From assembly GCF_036226685.1 (NCBI RefSeq), contig NZ_CP109009.1, forward strand, positions 1,860,001 through 1,924,000: DNA of 64,000 nt, written 5' to 3'. The position numbers and the translations under genes are program-made. Source of the stretch: Streptomyces sp. NBC_00690 (GTDB lineage Bacteria; Actinomycetota; Actinomycetes; Streptomycetales; Streptomycetaceae). Numbering within the stretch: position 1 is the stretch's first letter; every line of letters starts with the position of its first letter. Shown here one piece after another: positions 23,875 through 32,986 of this stretch. The notes under the pieces were generated by a model. The model did not search any database. It was not told where the DNA came from and worked only from the letters and a program-made list of their open reading frames with translations.

Positions 23875-24097
23875 GGCGTGATGGTGGGCGGGCGGAGGCG
23901 AACCGGTCAAGTGACCGGAGTCACTCATTCCGCTGACCAGGCAGAGTGCGTCCTTCATTGATCATGGGCATGTCATAAACGGGCCATTTCCAGCTGCCGA
24001 GTCGGACGCCCGAGCGTTCACCTGACCATCAGCCCCCTGGCCGCGAGCGGTCGCACCGGGACGGGAATCCCTACCGCGGAACGAACGGTTCGGAGGG

Positions 24098-25537
24098 TCA
24101 GGACACCCCAGACTCGTCCCAGGCGGCCCTGAGTCGACGCACTCCTTCGGCGATCTCCGCGCTGTCCGCCACCCCCGCGAAACTGAGGCGCAGATGGGCC
24201 GCGGGAGGCTCAGCGCTGAAGTAGGGACGCCCAGGGGCGAGGGCCACACCCCGACGCAGGGCCGCCGCCAACAGCGCCGACTCGCTGCCACCGTCCGGCA
24301 GTCGAAGCCAGAAGTGGTAGCCCCCGACGGGGATGGCGGGCAGCGACAACTGCGGCAATCCGAGCTTCAACGCGGCGGCCATGGCCTCCCGGCGCCCCTT
24401 CAACTCCACCCCCACGGTCCGCAGATGCCCCTTCCATGCGGGCGCCCCGACGAGTTCCAACGCGGCCTCTTGCAGGGGGCGGGGGACGAAGAAGCTGTCC
24501 ACCACCTGGATCGCGCGCAATCGGTCCAGTACGGGCCCTCGGGCCGCGAGCACCCCCACCCGCAGACTGGGCGACGTCACCTTGGTCAGCGAGCCGACAT
24601 GGACGACGACCCCGTCGGAGTCGAGCGCGGCGAGCGGCTCCGGGAGCGGCCCCGCATCGGCGTGGACCAGTCGTCGGGCGAAGTCGTCCTCGACCACGAA
24701 CGCCCCGGCCTCGCGGGCGATCCTCAGCACCTCGGGCCGGCGCGCCGGGGACAGCACGCTCCCGGTGGGGTTCTGGAAGAGCGGCTGGCAGACGAAGACC
24801 CGTGCGCCCGTCGCATGGAAAGCAGCGGCCAGCAGTTCGGGGCGGACTCCTGCCGCGTCCACCGGCACCGGTACGGGACGCAACCCGGCCGCCCGGGCGA
24901 TGGCGAGCATGCCCGGATAGGTGGGCGATTCGACGAGAACGGGCGCGCCGGGCGGGGCCAGTGCGCGCAGGGCCGTGGTGAGGGCCGCCTGTCCGCCCGA
25001 AGTGATCAGTACGTCGGCGGCTCCCGTCCGCCCTCCGATGCCCCGGGCGAACCACTCGCGCAGTTCGGGGAGCCCTTCCACCGGCGGCCGTGACCAGGCT
25101 CCGGGACGGCGGGCGGCCCGGGCGAGGGCTGCGGCCATGGCCCGCTCGGGCTGGAGCGAAGGGTGCAGATAGCCGCCGTTGAACTCGATCACGCCCGGTG
25201 GGGGTGCGGCCAGTGTGGCGAGCACTCCGGAGGCATCCACCGACCGGGGCACATGGTCCGACGCCGGTTCCGCGCTGAGGGCGACCTCCTGCCAGGAGGT
25301 GTCGCCGGGCGGGACGCTCTGCGCCCGGGGCCGGGCCCGGAATGCGCCGGCGCCGGGGCGGGTGACGACGAGCCCCTCGGCAGCGAGTTGTGCCAGCGCC
25401 CGGGAGACGGTGACCGGCGAGACCCGAAAGCGCTCCACCAGTGCACGACTGGAGGGCAGCTTTCCTTCAGGAGAGTAGCGGTCCAGCTCCCTTTTTAGCT
25501 GAAACACCAACTCATCCACACTGCTACGCTGATTCAT
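24098..25537 (-). CDS. MocR-type regulator (GntR HTH fused to aminotransferase)
   Basis: 479 residues. Residues about 1-70 are a GntR winged helix (SSRALVERFRVSPVTVSRAL). The rest is a fold-type I aminotransferase domain with the PLP-lysine region HVGSLTKVTSPSLRVG and the aspartate region FVCQPLFQNPTGS. In known MocR proteins (GabR, PdxR) the aminotransferase domain senses PLP and an amine rather than acting as an enzyme. The ATG at 25537 overlaps the ATG of the divergent EamA transporter by 2 bp, so the two genes share a very compact control region. Confidence 0.88.
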   Translation of the reverse strand: MNQRSSVDELVFQLKRELDRYSPEGKLPSSRALVERFRVSPVTVSRALAQLAAEGLVVTRPGAGAFRARPRAQSVPPGDTSWQEVALSAEPASDHVPRSVDASGVLATLAAPPPGVIEFNGGYLHPSLQPERAMAAALARAARRPGAWSRPPVEGLPELREWFARGIGGRTGAADVLITSGGQAALTTALRALAPPGAPVLVESPTYPGMLAIARAAGLRPVPVPVDAAGVRPELLAAAFHATGARVFVCQPLFQNPTGSVLSPARRPEVLRIAREAGAFVVEDDFARRLVHADAGPLPEPLAALDSDGVVVHVGSLTKVTSPSLRVGVLAARGPVLDRLRAIQVVDSFFVPRPLQEAALELVGAPAWKGHLRTVGVELKGRREAMAAALKLGLPQLSLPAIPVGGYHFWLRLPDGGSESALLAAALRRGVALAPGRPYFSAEPPAAHLRLSFAGVADSAEIAEGVRRLRAAWDESGVS

Positions 25538-26492
25538 GAAAGTACAGGATAGCGCTACTAGTACTGCTTCGATAGCGGTGAACACCCCGTCGGCCAGGGA
25601 CGAAAGCCCGGTGACGGGCGTGGACGACTCCCCATCGGCGACCTCCGGAACCCTGCTCGCCGCACTGGGTGTGATCGCCTTCTCGCTCACCTTTCCGTCC
25701 ACCGCATGGGGACTGACGTCCTTCGGCCCCTGGTCCCTGGTCTCGCTGCGATCCGTTCTGGCGGCGGTCATCGCCGGCGGCTTCCTGTTGCTGTTGCGGG
25801 TGCCGGTGCCCGACCGGCGGCACTGGGCGTCCCTCGCGGTCGTCGCCGGCGGTGTGGTGGTGGGCTTCCCCCTGCTGACGACCCTCGCCCTCCAGACGTC
25901 GACGACCTCGCACGCGGCGGTCGTCGTCGGACTGCTCCCGCTGACCACCGCCGTGTTCGCCGCGGTGCGCACCGGGCGCCGCCCCTCACGGGCGTTCTGG
26001 CTGGCCGCCGGAGCGGGCGCGGCTGTGGTCATCGCCTTCACCGTGTCGCAGAGCGGCGGCTCCCTCCAAGGCGGCGACCTCTACCTCTTCGCCGCGCTCC
26101 TGGTCTGCGCGGCGGGCTACACCGAAGGCGGACGGCTCGCCCGGGAGATGCCCGGTTGGCAGGTGATCGGCTGGGCCCTGATCCTGTGCCTGCCGCTGGC
26201 GCTCACGGGCTCCGCGGTGTCCCTCGCCGTCGAACCCGTACGGCTGACGGCCCAGGGACTGATCGGGCTGACGTGGGTGGCGATCGTCTCCACGTTCTGC
26301 GGACTCTACGTCTGGTACCGGGGCATGGCCGCGATCGGCATCGCCCGGGCCAGCCAACTCCAACTCGCCCAACCGCTGCTCACCCTGGTCTGGTCGGTCG
26401 CCCTGCTGGCCGAGGAACTCGCCCCGGCCGCTCCGTTGGCCGCCGTCGCAGTACTGGTCTGCATCGCCGTCACCCAGCGGGTCCGCAGTTGA
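25536..26492 (+). CDS. DMT-superfamily (EamA) transporter
   Basis: 318 residues with about ten transmembrane helices in two EamA repeats. The first repeat starts near GTLLAALGVIAFSLTFPSTA and the second near GDLYLFAALLVCAAGY; the C-terminal ASQLQLAQPLLTLVWS pattern is typical of RhaT/YdcZ-like exporters. The start is uncertain: the ATG at 25536 overlaps the MocR start, and the GTG at 25578 would leave a 40-bp intergenic operator. It probably exports an amino-acid-like or amine compound sensed by the MocR regulator. Confidence 0.85.
   Translation: MKVQDSATSTASIAVNTPSARDESPVTGVDDSPSATSGTLLAALGVIAFSLTFPSTAWGLTSFGPWSLVSLRSVLAAVIAGGFLLLLRVPVPDRRHWASLAVVAGGVVVGFPLLTTLALQTSTTSHAAVVVGLLPLTTAVFAAVRTGRRPSRAFWLAAGAGAAVVIAFTVSQSGGSLQGGDLYLFAALLVCAAGYTEGGRLAREMPGWQVIGWALILCLPLALTGSAVSLAVEPVRLTAQGLIGLTWVAIVSTFCGLYVWYRGMAAIGIARASQLQLAQPLLTLVWSVALLAEELAPAAPLAAVAVLVCIAVTQRVRS
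25548..25577. promoter_or_regulatory. MocR-type direct-repeat site
   Basis: GATAGCG occurs at 25548-25554 and again at 25571-25577, with the palindrome TACTAGTA between them. MocR regulators usually bind direct repeats in the shared divergent region. The site only stays intergenic if the transporter starts at the GTG 25578. Confidence 0.5.
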
Positions 26493-26615
26493 CCTCCACC
26501 CCGGACGGGATTGCGCACCTGCGCGCGGCACCCGGACGATCGACCGGGAGTGCGGCTTCCGATGCCGGTCGTAGACTCGAAGACACGAGGACTGCCTGCG
26601 AGGAGGTCACTGCCG

Positions 26616-26807
26616 ATGCACGCGAATGTGGGCGACAAATTGGTGGTGCACGGCCGGATCGTGGGCCAGCACGACCAGAACGCCGAGGTCGTCGAGGTGC
26701 TCGGCCCCGAGGGCGGGCCACCGTACCGGGTCCGGTTCGACGACGGACACGAGACGCTGCTGTCCCCCGGTCCCGACACCGTCATCCAGCCGCACGAAGC
26801 AGCCTGA
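26616..26807 (+). CDS. DUF1918 small protein
   Basis: 63 residues forming a small SH3-like beta barrel (MHANVGDKLVVHGRIVG, then RVRFDDGHETLLSPGPD). The start at 26616 follows a strong AGGAGG. Such proteins are common, often multicopy, in actinobacteria and have no known activity. It is monocistronic. Confidence 0.85.
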   Translation: MHANVGDKLVVHGRIVGQHDQNAEVVEVLGPEGGPPYRVRFDDGHETLLSPGPDTVIQPHEAA

Positions 26808-26902
26808 CGGCAACGCCGGGACGGGCGGCGGTCAGGATCAACGATAGGGCCTCCCGGTTGTGGACCGAGGGGCCCTTCGCCCAGCAGGAACCAGCGACGG
26901 CG

Positions 26903-28174
26903 CTATCGCTGTGCCGACGCTCCCCCGTAGTGGTCGGCCACCACCCGGGCCATCGCACCGCCCCGGTCCGCCCTGACCTCTCGGGCAGAGAAGAAGCAGT
27001 GCCCGTCGACCCGGTCGTACCCGCTGGCCAGGGTCAGGTGCCGGGAGAGTTCCGCGGGGTCCTGCCAGGGAGCCGGCTGGGCGGAGTCTCCCGCCTTGTA
27101 GAGCGCTTCGCCGATGTAGAGGGAGACGTCCGTGCCCTGGACCAGGTCGTTCCACCACGGCAGCAGAACGGCGTAGTCGGCGGCCTTGAAGCCGATGTGC
27201 CAGTAGATCTGGGGCACGACGTGGTCGATCCACCCCCGGTGGATCCAGGTGCGGGTGTCGGCATGGAGGTCGTCGTACGTCTGGACTCCTGCCGTGGTCT
27301 TCGACCCCCGCGGATCGGTGGCGGCGTTGCGCCAGACCGCGAAGGGGCTGACGCCGAACCGGACCCCGGCCCGGGTCTCCTCGATCCGAGCGGACATCTC
27401 CTGGATCAGGAGATCGATGTTGGCGCGCCGCCAAGCGGCCCGATCGGCGAAGCCCGCGCCATGACGGGCGAAGGCAAGGTCGTCGTCAAAGCTCTGACCG
27501 GCCACCGGGTAGGGGTAGAAGTAGTCGTCGAAGTGGACCGCGTCGACGTCGTAGCGGCGAACCGCGTCGATCATCGCCTCCTGCACGAAGGCCCGCACCT
27601 CCGGCAGCCCGGGGTTGTAGTAGAGCTTGCCTCCGTAGGGCACCACCCAGTCCGGGCGCAGCCGTGCGGGATGGTCCGCCGCCAGTCGGGTCGGGTCGGC
27701 GTGGACCGCCGCCCGGTAGGGATTGAACCAGGCGTGCAGTTCCAGCCCGCGACGGTGGGCCTCGTCCACGGCGGTCCCCAGCGGATCCCAGCCCGGGTCC
27801 CCGCCCTGCGTTCCCGTCAGCCACTGCGACCACGGTTCGTACGGGGACGGCCACAGGGCGTCGGCCGCCGGTCTGACCTGGAAGACGACCGCCCGCAGAC
27901 CGCGCTCGACGGCCGTGTCCAGATGGGCCAACAGTTCAGCGCGCTGTCGGTCCGCGCTCAGCCCGGGGGCGGACGGCCAGTCGCGGTTGCTGACCGTGGC
28001 CAGCCACATCCCGCGGAAGTCCCGTGTCCGTCTGCTGCCCGCCGCGATCTCCTGCGCCCCTCGGGGTCTCGCCACCGCGTCCCCTGCCACCGTCACCCCC
28101 GCCAGGACCCCCGCGGCCATACCGATGAGGGCCCTTCTGCCGATACTCCCCACACCCTGCCCGATCTGCCCCAT
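26903..28174 (-). CDS. Secreted glycosyl-hydrolase-like 10 (GHL10, YngK/DUF187) protein
   Basis: 423 residues from ATG 28174 (a TTG lies two codons upstream). The N-terminus has a twin-arginine-like signal (GRRALIGMAAGVLAGVTVAG). The domain begins FRGMWLATVSNRDWPS and contains acidic active-site candidates in VDAVHFDDYFYPYP and WFNPYRAAV, as in GHL10 proteins thought to act on peptidoglycan or other beta-glycans. The hydrolytic role is known only for a few relatives. It is followed by 181 bp before the dehydrogenase gene. Confidence 0.85.
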   Translation of the reverse strand: MGQIGQGVGSIGRRALIGMAAGVLAGVTVAGDAVARPRGAQEIAAGSRRTRDFRGMWLATVSNRDWPSAPGLSADRQRAELLAHLDTAVERGLRAVVFQVRPAADALWPSPYEPWSQWLTGTQGGDPGWDPLGTAVDEAHRRGLELHAWFNPYRAAVHADPTRLAADHPARLRPDWVVPYGGKLYYNPGLPEVRAFVQEAMIDAVRRYDVDAVHFDDYFYPYPVAGQSFDDDLAFARHGAGFADRAAWRRANIDLLIQEMSARIEETRAGVRFGVSPFAVWRNAATDPRGSKTTAGVQTYDDLHADTRTWIHRGWIDHVVPQIYWHIGFKAADYAVLLPWWNDLVQGTDVSLYIGEALYKAGDSAQPAPWQDPAELSRHLTLASGYDRVDGHCFFSAREVRADRGGAMARVVADHYGGASAQR

Positions 28175-28355
28175 GTGCAACCCGTACCTTTCACTCCACC
28201 GCGGTCAGCGGCCACCCTGCCCCTGGCATTCCCGCCCCTGGTCGTCGCGGACAGCGGTATCCGCAGTAACGTCGGAGCGTCGAGGCCGGCACCGGAAAAC
28301 CATACGGAGGCCGCGCCACCCCAGGATCAGCGAAAGGCACGAGGTGACGGACACA

Positions 28356-29216
28356 ATGGCCGACATTGCACGCGTCGGAGTGGTGGGCTGTGGCCAAATG
28401 GGCGCGGGCATCGCAGAGGTGTGCGCACGCAGCGGCCTGGAGGTCAAGGTGGCCGAGACCACGGGCGAAGCCCTGGAGATCGGTCGCACCCGGCTGACCA
28501 ATTCGCTCGCGAAGGCAGCCGAACGCGGCAAGATCAGCGAGGTCGAGCGCGATGAGGCGTTGGCGCGCCTCAGTTTCACCACCGACCTCGGGGAGTTCGC
28601 GGACCGCGATCTCGTCATCGAGGCCGTCGTGGAGAACGAGCAGGTCAAGACCGAGATCTTTCAGGTGCTCGACCAGGTAGTGACCCGGCCGGACGCCATC
28701 CTCGCATCCAACACCTCCTCCATTCCCGTGGTGAAGCTGGCCGTCGCGACCTCGCGGCCCGACCAGGTCATCGGCATCCACTTCTTCAATCCGGCCCCCG
28801 TCCAGCAGCTCGTCGAGCTGATCCCCGCGCTGACCACGTCCGAGGAGACGATCAAGCGCTCGGAGGCCGTCGTCCAGCAGGTGCTGGCCAAGCACGCCAT
28901 CAGGGCCCAGGACCGCTCGGGCTTCGTGGTGAACGCGCTCCTCATCCCCTATCTGCTCTCGGCGATCCGGATGTTCGAATCTGGCATCGCCAGCCGCGAG
29001 GACATCGACAACGGCATGGAGCTCGGCTGCGCCCATCCGATGGGACCGCTCAAGCTCGCCGATCTGATCGGCCTGGACACGGTGGCCTCGGTCGCCGACT
29101 CCATGTACGACGAGTACAAGGAACCGCTGTACGCCGCACCCCCGCTGCTCCAGCGGATGGTCGACGCGGGGCGCCTTGGCCGCAAGACGGGCTCGGGCTT
29201 CCACCAGTACGGCTGA
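28356..29216 (+). CDS. 3-hydroxybutyryl-CoA dehydrogenase
   Basis: 286 residues. It oxidises (S)-3-hydroxyacyl-CoA with NAD. The Rossmann motif VGVVGCGQMGAGIAEV lies at the start, the catalytic histidine in IGIHFFNPAP, and the C-terminal domain GFVVNALLIPYLLSAIRM binds CoA. I used ATG 28356, which matches the family N-terminus; the GTG at 28344 is an alternative. Its last 113 bases plus one more are duplicated at 50307-50420, so the 3' end serves as the attachment site of the 21-kb island. The reading frame is kept intact across the insertion, as expected for integration into a gene's 3' end. Confidence 0.93.
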   Translation: MADIARVGVVGCGQMGAGIAEVCARSGLEVKVAETTGEALEIGRTRLTNSLAKAAERGKISEVERDEALARLSFTTDLGEFADRDLVIEAVVENEQVKTEIFQVLDQVVTRPDAILASNTSSIPVVKLAVATSRPDQVIGIHFFNPAPVQQLVELIPALTTSEETIKRSEAVVQQVLAKHAIRAQDRSGFVVNALLIPYLLSAIRMFESGIASREDIDNGMELGCAHPMGPLKLADLIGLDTVASVADSMYDEYKEPLYAAPPLLQRMVDAGRLGRKTGSGFHQYG

Positions 29217-29217
29217 C
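29104..29217 (+). repeat. Left 114-bp direct repeat (attL-like)
   Basis: It matches 50307-50420 at 113 of 114 positions (single difference at 29187/50390, A versus T). It covers the last 37 sense codons and the stop of the dehydrogenase gene plus one base. Identity stops abruptly at both ends. This is the expected footprint of site-specific integration into a gene's 3' end. Confidence 0.95.
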
Positions 29218-29226
29218 TGCACGTCC

Positions 29227-29257
29227 GCGGGCCCAGCGCGCACGTCGCCGGGCCCGC
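29227..29257. terminator. Hairpin after the dehydrogenase gene
   Basis: GCGGGCCC (29227-29234) is inverted at 29250-29257. It lies on the island side of the left repeat and may replace the original terminator. Bases 29218-29382 contain nothing else recognisable. Confidence 0.5.
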
Positions 29258-29382
29258 CAGGGCACATCACCCGAGGTCAGGGCCGTGTGCGGCCCCGGAG
29301 AGCCTCGTCTGCTACTACCGACCCGACGCCGCGCCGGAGCGACGGCGCGGATGCGCGGGCCCGAAGCCCTGGGCCTTTCAGC

Positions 29383-30276
29383 GTTGTCCCAGCCTTCCTG
29401 CTCACCGCGTCGGTCGTCACCATGACCGCGCTGTTCGCCTACGAGCAGCTGACAGCTCGTTCTCCGGTCGAACAGGTCTACGCGCTCTATTTACTCTCCT
29501 ACATTTCCTTCCTGGGGTTCTCCGTGGTCGACTTCCTGATGCAGGCCGTACGCCAGTCGAAGGCGACTCGGCGCGACAGCATCCGGGTCGGGTTGCGGGT
29601 GGCGGCGGCAGGCTGCGTGTTCGCTCTCGTCTACGTCGTCTACAAGCTGACGCGCATCGTCGGCCTCGGTTTGGGCCTGGGCGACGAAACGCACGAGCAA
29701 TGCTCATCGCTCGTGACCTCGACGTGCGCCTTCAGCGTCACCTCCCCGGCAATCGCCGTCCTGCTGATCTGCCTCGGCCTCACGTGGCCTGCTGTCCTCT
29801 ACCCGATCAGCCAAGCCCGCCGTCGTCGCTGGGAAACCCGGTCCTTCGAGTCGCTCCGCCCCCTCTGGCAGGATCTGGCAGCCGAGATGCCGCAGATCGT
29901 CCTGTCGTCGGCCGAGGACGTCGAAGGCAGCTCCGCCGACTCCGACTTCCGGCTGCAGCGGCGCGTCATCGAGATCAGCGACGGCATCCTCGCCCTCCGG
30001 CCGTACCGGTCGCGCAGGGTGCGGGAGAGCGCGGCGTCGAACTTCCACACCACTACCGAGCAGAGCGCCGCCGCCGTGGAGGCGGCTGTCGTGCGAGCTG
30101 CACTGGCAGACTCGAAGGCCGGCCGGTACGCAGACGAAGTCGCACCTCCGTCGGTAGACGCCGCCGCCCGCGAGGATCTTCGGGCCGACACCCAGTGGCT
30201 CCTCTTGGTGGCCGACGCCTACGCCCACGTCGGGCGTGTCGGCGACGACGGCCGGCCGAGAACGATTGGAACCTGA
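29383..30276 (+). pseudogene. N-terminally truncated MAB_1171c/DUF6545 membrane protein
   Basis: Only three clear membrane helices remain (VVPAFLLTASVVTMTALFAY, AAGCVFALVYVVYKLTRIV, TSPAIAVLLICLGLTWPAV), where relatives usually have about seven. The C-terminal DUF6545 domain is complete: SFESLRPLWQDLAAEMPQI, then FRLQRRVIEISDGILALRPY. The upstream frame to the left repeat is Arg/Ala-rich without similarity, so the first half was lost at the island boundary. A TTA codon lies at about 29491 (YALYLLSY). It abuts the P450 gene by 4 bp and may still be co-transcribed. Confidence 0.65.
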
Positions 30277-30280
30277 AGAC

Positions 30281-31459
30281 ATGACCGACCCGACTCAGGA
30301 CCCCCGCTTCCTCCAGGACCCCTACCCCACTTACGCGGCCCTGCGCTCGGCTTGCCCCGTACAGGCCGTACCCAGCGCATCCGGCGGGCGCCTCAGCTAC
30401 CTGGTCACCGGATACGCCGAAGCCAGGGAAGCGCTCGCCGACGCCCGGCTCTCGAAGGACACCGCCGCGTTCTTCGCGGGCAAGGAATCAAAGCGGCGCC
30501 TCCACCCCGCAGTGGCACACAACATGCTCTCGAGCGACCCGCCCGAGCACACCCGGCTGCGCAAGCTGGTCACCAAAGCGTTCACGACCGGGGCGGTCGC
30601 GGAACTGCGCCCGTTCATCGCCAGGGTCACCGACGACCTGCTGGACCAGTGGCCTGTCGGTGAGCCCCTCGACTTCATGACCGGCTTGGCCGTCCCGCTA
30701 CCCGTCATCGTGATCTGCGAACTGCTCGGAGTACCGGAGGAAGACCGGCCCGACATCCGGCGCTGGTCCGGCGAACTGTTCGCGGCGGGACAGCCTGGCG
30801 TCATCGACGCGGCCTCGCACTCCCTGGCCGACTACATGACAGAGCTCGTCGCCGCCAAGCGCCGACACCCCGGCAACTCGCTCCTCGACCGCCTCATCTC
30901 GGCTCGCGACGGCCACGACCGGCTCAGTGAGGAGGAACTGGTCTCCCTCGCGGTGCTCCTACTCGTGGCCGGTCACGAGACCACCACCAACTTCCTCGGC
31001 AACGCGACCCTCTCCCTGCTCCAGCACCCGGCCGAACTCGACCGCCTCCGCCAGAACCCAAACGACATCCCTGCGGTGCTGGACGAACTACTTCGATTCG
31101 ACTCCCCCGTCAGCACGGCCACCTTCCGGTACACCACGGAGGCCATCACGCTCGGCGGCACCGACATCCCGGCAGGCGCACCGGTGCTGGTCGCCCTCGG
31201 AGCCGCCAACCGCGACCCGGAACGGTTCCCGTCACCGGACCAGCTCGATGCGAACCGGGACGCTGCCGGCCACCTCGCCTTCGGGCACGGTATCCACCGC
31301 TGCGTCGGCGCTCCCCTGGCCAAGGCCGAGGCCGAAATCGCGCTGCGCGCGGTACTGACACGGTTCCCGGGCCTCCGGCTCGCCGTACCGCCCGACCAGC
31401 TTCAGTGGCGGCACGCCCGTCTTGTACGCGGTCTGACCTCGCTTCCCGTCCTGAACTAG
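30281..31459 (+). CDS. Cytochrome P450
   Basis: 392 residues. The heme-cysteine loop FGHGIHRCVGAPLA, the I-helix oxygen motif LLVAGHETT and the K-helix ELLR (in LDELLRFDSP) are all intact, so the enzyme should be active with partner ferredoxin and reductase encoded elsewhere. The start is ATG 30281. It is the left-most complete island gene and is convergent with the biosynthetic operon. It may tailor the operon's product or belong with the truncated DUF6545 gene, a pairing I have seen in streptomycete accessory regions. Substrate unknown. Confidence 0.92.
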   Translation: MTDPTQDPRFLQDPYPTYAALRSACPVQAVPSASGGRLSYLVTGYAEAREALADARLSKDTAAFFAGKESKRRLHPAVAHNMLSSDPPEHTRLRKLVTKAFTTGAVAELRPFIARVTDDLLDQWPVGEPLDFMTGLAVPLPVIVICELLGVPEEDRPDIRRWSGELFAAGQPGVIDAASHSLADYMTELVAAKRRHPGNSLLDRLISARDGHDRLSEEELVSLAVLLLVAGHETTTNFLGNATLSLLQHPAELDRLRQNPNDIPAVLDELLRFDSPVSTATFRYTTEAITLGGTDIPAGAPVLVALGAANRDPERFPSPDQLDANRDAAGHLAFGHGIHRCVGAPLAKAEAEIALRAVLTRFPGLRLAVPPDQLQWRHARLVRGLTSLPVLN

Positions 31460-31524
31460 CCCGCGGCTCGCTTAGTGAGTGAGGCGCTCTGGGGGGAGTA
31501 GGCAGGCCCCGGAGCTGCTGTTCG

Positions 31525-32394
31525 CTAGGAGTGAGAACGGGGGCTTTCCGAAAATCGGGCACGAGTCGGGGATGAGGTGATTCCGTCCCATCGTGCAGAA
31601 GGCTGTGCGGTCCCACGCCTATGAACCGCTCCGCCGAGCTGATCGAGGAAGCTCGCGGCTCGCGTCAGATCCTCAGGGGTGTCTATCGCTACACCGTCGT
31701 CCAGGACAGGGACCATCTGTACGGCGTGGCCGTGTTCGACGAAACGCAGCATCTCTACTCCTTCGGCACGCTCCAGGGGCCCTTGCTGGAGCTGACGGAA
31801 GTGTTGGAGAGCCTCGCCTGTGAAGCCGTAGAGGCCCAGTTGGCGCAGGTACTTCGGCCGGTCGCCCCTAGGGTAGGGGATGGGCTGGCGCGAGAACATG
31901 AGGGCCTCGCTGCGGGCCGTAACGACTACCTTGACGACGTTGTGGTCCAGGACGGCGCCGACGTCGACCAGCTCGGTGTAGGCGTTCACGGCGAAGGTGC
32001 CGGGCGGAGTGAATTCCAGGGCCTCGGAGACGTCGTTGATGGCGGTCGGCGAGATGAACGGCTCGTCGCCCTGGACGTTGATGTATCCGTCGGCTGGCAG
32101 GCGTTCGGCGACCTCCGCGACGCGGTCGGTGCCGGTGAGGTGCTCCCCGGTGCGGATGCTGTCGATGCCGAGTTCGCGGCACGCTGCTTCGATGCGTTCG
32201 TCGTCCGTCGCGACGATGGCTCCGTCGAGGCGTTTGGCCTCCAGGCAGCGCTGGTGGACGTGCCAGAGCAGCGGCATGCCGCCGAGGAGGGCCAGTGGTT
32301 TGCCGGGGAAGCGGGAGGCACCCCAGCGGCAGGGTATGACGGCGATGTGCCGGCGCCGTTCGGCGTCGGTCGGTCGGGCTGTGGTGGCGGCCAC
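31525..32394 (-). CDS. 3-deoxy-manno-octulosonate cytidylyltransferase (KdsB)-like
   Basis: 289 residues; KdsB enzymes are about 250. It has the CTP-binding N-terminus VIPCRWGASRFPGKPLALL, the NVQGDEPFI metal/nucleotide motif and the LGLYGFTGEAL and GVAIDTPEDL segments of KdsB. The known reaction is CTP plus Kdo to CMP-Kdo and diphosphate. The GTG at 32394 is preceded by a perfect AGGAGG 5 bp away. The first 15 and last 35 residues are extra, Arg/Pro-rich and unlike the family. Kdo is a Gram-negative lipopolysaccharide sugar and no kdsA, kdsD or kdsC is seen here, so a related ulosonic acid or other sugar is a likelier substrate. It is last in the operon, 118 bp after the NUDIX gene. Confidence 0.85.
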   Translation of the reverse strand: MAATTARPTDAERRRHIAVIPCRWGASRFPGKPLALLGGMPLLWHVHQRCLEAKRLDGAIVATDDERIEAACRELGIDSIRTGEHLTGTDRVAEVAERLPADGYINVQGDEPFISPTAINDVSEALEFTPPGTFAVNAYTELVDVGAVLDHNVVKVVVTARSEALMFSRQPIPYPRGDRPKYLRQLGLYGFTGEALQHFRQLQQGPLERAEGVEMLRFVEHGHAVQMVPVLDDGVAIDTPEDLTRAASFLDQLGGAVHRRGTAQPSARWDGITSSPTRARFSESPRSHS

Positions 32395-32512
32395 GGCGTC
32401 CTCCTGGTGATCGGGTTCGGGGGCTTCAGGTGAGTTGGGCGAGCTTGACGCGGACGGTGGGTGAGGCGGTGGTCGCGAACGGCCGCCAGTGGTAGCCATC
32501 GACCTCTTCCTC

Positions 32513-32986
32513 CTACAGCGTCACCGCGTGATCGGCCCCGAGGTGGAAGGCCCAGCGGAAGTCCACGTGGTGGTGGGCCGGCTCGTTCTTCGACGGGTTC
32601 GCGTCGATCGCGTGCACGTCGATGTCGAGGGGGATGTCCTCGTGGTCGGCGAGGGGGACGACGGCGCTGGGCGGGATGCCGGCCTCCTCGTGCAGTTCGC
32701 GTAGAGCGGCGTCGCGCAGGAGCTGGTCGGACGGTTCGTTGTGCCCGCCGGGCGCCAGAAGCTTCCCGGACGCCTTGTGCAGGATGTGGAGCACGTGTCG
32801 TTCACCGTTGATGAGGATGGCGCTGCAGGTCACGTGGGCGGGGAAGGTCTTGCGGCTGGTGGGATCGTCCGCGCCGACGAGGGCTGCGAACAGCATCGTC
32901 AGGGAGCCGCGCTCGTCCGGGTGGCGGGCGATGTACGCCTCGGTGACGGCGCGGATGTGGTTCGTGGAGGGAGGCAACGAGGTCAC
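32513..32986 (-). CDS. NUDIX hydrolase (island operon)
   Basis: 157 residues from GTG 32986, which overlaps the stop of the SAH-hydrolase-like gene (GTGA). The Nudix helix reads LLRDAALRELHEEAGI, with the REUxEExGU metal-binding core intact; the upstream Glu of the full consensus appears to be Gln or Asp. Known family members cleave nucleoside diphosphates linked to another group. In this operon it could release a nucleotide or sugar phosphate or remove side products. The substrate cannot be read from the sequence. Confidence 0.85.
   Translation of the reverse strand: MTSLPPSTNHIRAVTEAYIARHPDERGSLTMLFAALVGADDPTSRKTFPAHVTCSAILINGERHVLHILHKASGKLLAPGGHNEPSDQLLRDAALRELHEEAGIPPSAVVPLADHEDIPLDIDVHAIDANPSKNEPAHHHVDFRWAFHLGADHAVTL

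Noticed and set aside
23962..24291. 109-codon minus-strand frame overlapping the MocR gene's 3' end
   Set aside because: It overlaps certain coding sequence in another frame, is Arg/Ser/Pro-rich and has no Shine-Dalgarno.
31621..32433. Plus-strand open frame of 270 codons over the KdsB-like gene
   Set aside because: It is the antisense of the KdsB-like gene; the minus strand has clear family motifs and a perfect Shine-Dalgarno, while the plus frame has no recognisable domain.
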